The notes under the pieces were generated by a model. The model saw only the letters and a list, made by a program, of their open reading frames with translations. It searched no databases and was not told where the DNA came from. Shown here piece after piece: positions 62,663-64,000 of a stretch of DNA of 64,000 nucleotides. Both the position numbers and the translations under genes were made by a program. This DNA is from Mucilaginibacter_A sp050955045. GTDB lineage: Bacteria > Bacteroidota > Bacteroidia > Sphingobacteriales > Sphingobacteriaceae. Where the stretch lies: positions 116,230 through 180,229 of the forward strand of contig JBPBQV010000019.1 in assembly GCA_050955045.1 (NCBI GenBank). The letters are read 5' to 3'. Each line of letters starts with the position of its first letter. Positions within the stretch are counted from its first letter, which is position 1.

Positions 62663-63617
62663 AGAAGTTAAGTTTAAGTACGAAAACGGAGCCTAATATA
62701 GCCGGAATTATTAAATTGATGAGCCAGATGCACGAAACGCAAGCCATAATGGCAACCGATTGTGTGGTGATGAAACCAAACAGATAATTGGCAATAAAAT
62801 TACGCACGCCAATATCCAGCAAATCCAGCGACGGAATGGCCGATTGGATAAAAAATAAGTTAAAAACCATTAGCATAACGGGAATGAAATGCAAATCGGG
62901 CAATAAAATATGGATCAGTATATAATATTGAGAAGAAAAAACAACAAATCGAGCCAAACTTAACAACATAATTGAAACCAGCTGCGGGAAACTGTACTTC
63001 GCCATAATGCTAAAAAAGCGATGATACTTTTTAAGGAATTTAATTTTATCCAGCAAAAAAACCAGCCAGCGAATACGAAAGTAAAACAGCAGCATCAGGC
63101 AAATAAAAATGATGGCCAGCAAGGTTAATCCTAAAGCAATCCAGGTATTTAAACGGAGGTAAGTATGGATAAAATAAATCAGCGAAAGTGCGCCAACCAC
63201 ATTGGTAACCGTATTTTGACTGAAAGAACCTACCGCCATCGCAAAAATACCGTGAATACGTTTTCGTGGTGGCAGATACAAAATCCGGCCGCCATATTCG
63301 CCAATTCGGTTTGGCGTGATGATGGCCATTGTTAATCCGCAGAAAATAGCTTCAATGGCTTTCCACAAACGCATTTTTTCAAGCAGCCGCGTTAAGTATT
63401 TCCATTTAAAAGCTTCTAGCAGCCAGTTTAAAAACATCAGCATTGTAACCGAAAATAATGCGGTATAAACCTGGGTTTTACCAATGCGGTTGATGCTGTT
63501 TAAAAATTGCCCCAGGTTTTTATTGTTGTTGATATGCCGGTAAACAAACCAAATAGTTAGCAATACAATACTGGCTTTTAACAGGGGACTTAATGTTTTA
63601 CGGGCAATGCGGACCAA
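62646..63617 (-). CDS. UPF0104 / lysylphosphatidylglycerol synthase TM-like membrane protein
   Basis: 323 residues from a TTG at 63617 (LVRIARKTLSPLLKASIVLL). The longest frame reaches 63755 but overlaps ruvC by 93 bp and is rejected; no ATG is available. About eight membrane segments, with ITPNRIGEYGGRILYL matching the conserved TPGxxGE motif of the family. Members are flippase-like membrane proteins often near glycosyltransferases, as here (overlap with GT2). Probably joint work on a lipid-linked glycan. Confidence 0.8.
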   Translation of the reverse strand: MVRIARKTLSPLLKASIVLLTIWFVYRHINNNKNLGQFLNSINRIGKTQVYTALFSVTMLMFLNWLLEAFKWKYLTRLLEKMRLWKAIEAIFCGLTMAIITPNRIGEYGGRILYLPPRKRIHGIFAMAVGSFSQNTVTNVVGALSLIYFIHTYLRLNTWIALGLTLLAIIFICLMLLFYFRIRWLVFLLDKIKFLKKYHRFFSIMAKYSFPQLVSIMLLSLARFVVFSSQYYILIHILLPDLHFIPVMLMVFNLFFIQSAIPSLDLLDIGVRNFIANYLFGFITTQSVAIMACVSCIWLINLIIPAILGSVFVLKLNFFGNNT

Positions 63618-63662
63618 ATTGTAATTTTTTGCAATGTTACGTATTTGACTTATACTTGTTCT

Positions 63663-64000
63663 ATGCAGGTGGAAAAATCGAAGGAAAGGGTGATTTTGGG
63701 GATCGATCCCGGAACGAAAGTAATGGGTTATGGTTTGGTGAAAGAGAACGGACAAAAGCTGGAATTGCTGAGTTTAGGCGTAGTAAAAATGGATCATTTA
63801 GATGACCACATGCTGAAATTGCAGCGCATTTTTGAAAAAACAGTAAACCTGATTGACAATTATCATCCCGATTGTTTGGCCATTGAAGCTCCTTTTTATG
63901 GCAAAAATATTCAGGTGATGCTGAAATTGGGCCGGGCGCAAGGCGTTGCCATGGCGGCTGCACTTTCCAGAAACGTAGAAATTACAGAATATTCTCCGCG
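63663..64000 (+). CDS. ruvC: Holliday junction endonuclease RuvC, N-terminal part (3' end outside window)
   Basis: ATG at 63663 opens MQVEKSKERVILGIDPGTKVMGYGLV: the RuvC start with catalytic Asp in GIDPGT. The second acidic residue is in LAIEAPFYGKNIQVMLKLGRAQG and the typical YSPR end is the last codon before the window edge. 112 residues are visible. RuvC resolves Holliday junctions with RuvAB. It is divergent from the UPF0104 gene, with about 45 bp between starts. Confidence 0.95.
   Translation, partial: MQVEKSKERVILGIDPGTKVMGYGLVKENGQKLELLSLGVVKMDHLDDHMLKLQRIFEKTVNLIDNYHPDCLAIEAPFYGKNIQVMLKLGRAQGVAMAAALSRNVEITEYSP

Overview
The window is chromosomal DNA of a Bacteroidota bacterium, most likely from the Sphingobacteriia (Pedobacter/Mucilaginibacter-like). 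The evidence is a C-terminal piece of the type IX secretion/gliding protein SprA, a RpoD-type -7 box of the form TAnnTTTG at a few starts, few Shine-Dalgarno sequences, AT-rich DNA, many small secreted or lipoproteins, and the Bacteroidota form of the SAM riboswitch. Nearly everything is housekeeping. I see no phage, no insertion sequence and no CRISPR array.

Layout. 1-2.7 kb: end of sprA. 2.7-10.5 kb: porin-like outer-membrane protein, gcvH, a VanZ-like membrane protein with a small lipoprotein, feoA-feoB-sprT-like, a reductase-like protein, lutB-like protein and a membrane protein. 10.5-19.6 kb (minus strand): secreted M28 peptidase, rpiB, tatC, then the fatty-acid block accC-accB-fabH-plsX-rpmF-DUF177 and pdxA. 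19.6-25.6 kb (mostly plus): ksgA, a 2-hydroxyacid dehydrogenase, greA, a lipoprotein esterase (minus), asnS and a GNAT acetyltransferase. 25.6-33 kb: small secreted unknowns, an M20 amidohydrolase, a SPOR protein and secA. 33-38.4 kb: purD, a cupin, DinB, a TlpA-type thioredoxin, an arginase-fold protein lacking the usual metal ligands, and an initiator tRNA. 38.4-43.7 kb: era, der, a small RHH-like/membrane pair, murQ, a conserved unknown and a Bax-inhibitor-1 protein. 43.7-48.6 kb: SAM riboswitch, metH, metF. 48.7-54.3 kb (minus): thrA-thrB-thrC-HAD behind a thr attenuator. 54.4-64 kb: rsgA, dtd, MazG, a ComB-like phosphatase, gcvT, rnhB, a SpoIIE-type phosphatase, an oligopeptide-type ABC permease, a glycosyltransferase, a UPF0104 flippase-like protein and the start of ruvC.

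Two things stand out. First, a 13-14 bp non-palindromic word, ATRCT(TC or GT)TTTTAYC, is scattered over the whole window. By eye I count 39 perfect copies of the 13-bp core and about 25 near matches, on both strands and in both genes and gaps. It often sits directly after a stop codon, and at two places it forms a hairpin from an inverted pair. Density and placement resemble the DNA-uptake sequences of Pasteurellaceae and Neisseriaceae, which I do not know to be described in Bacteroidota. Second, the thr operon has a complete classical attenuator: a 22-residue leader peptide with eight Ile/Thr codons among nine, an antiterminator segment overlapping its end, and a terminator hairpin before thrA.

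All coordinates, motif counts and pairings were read by hand. Start codons were moved inward from the longest open frame where family length, overlap with a neighbour or a better start codon favoured it, and each move is noted.
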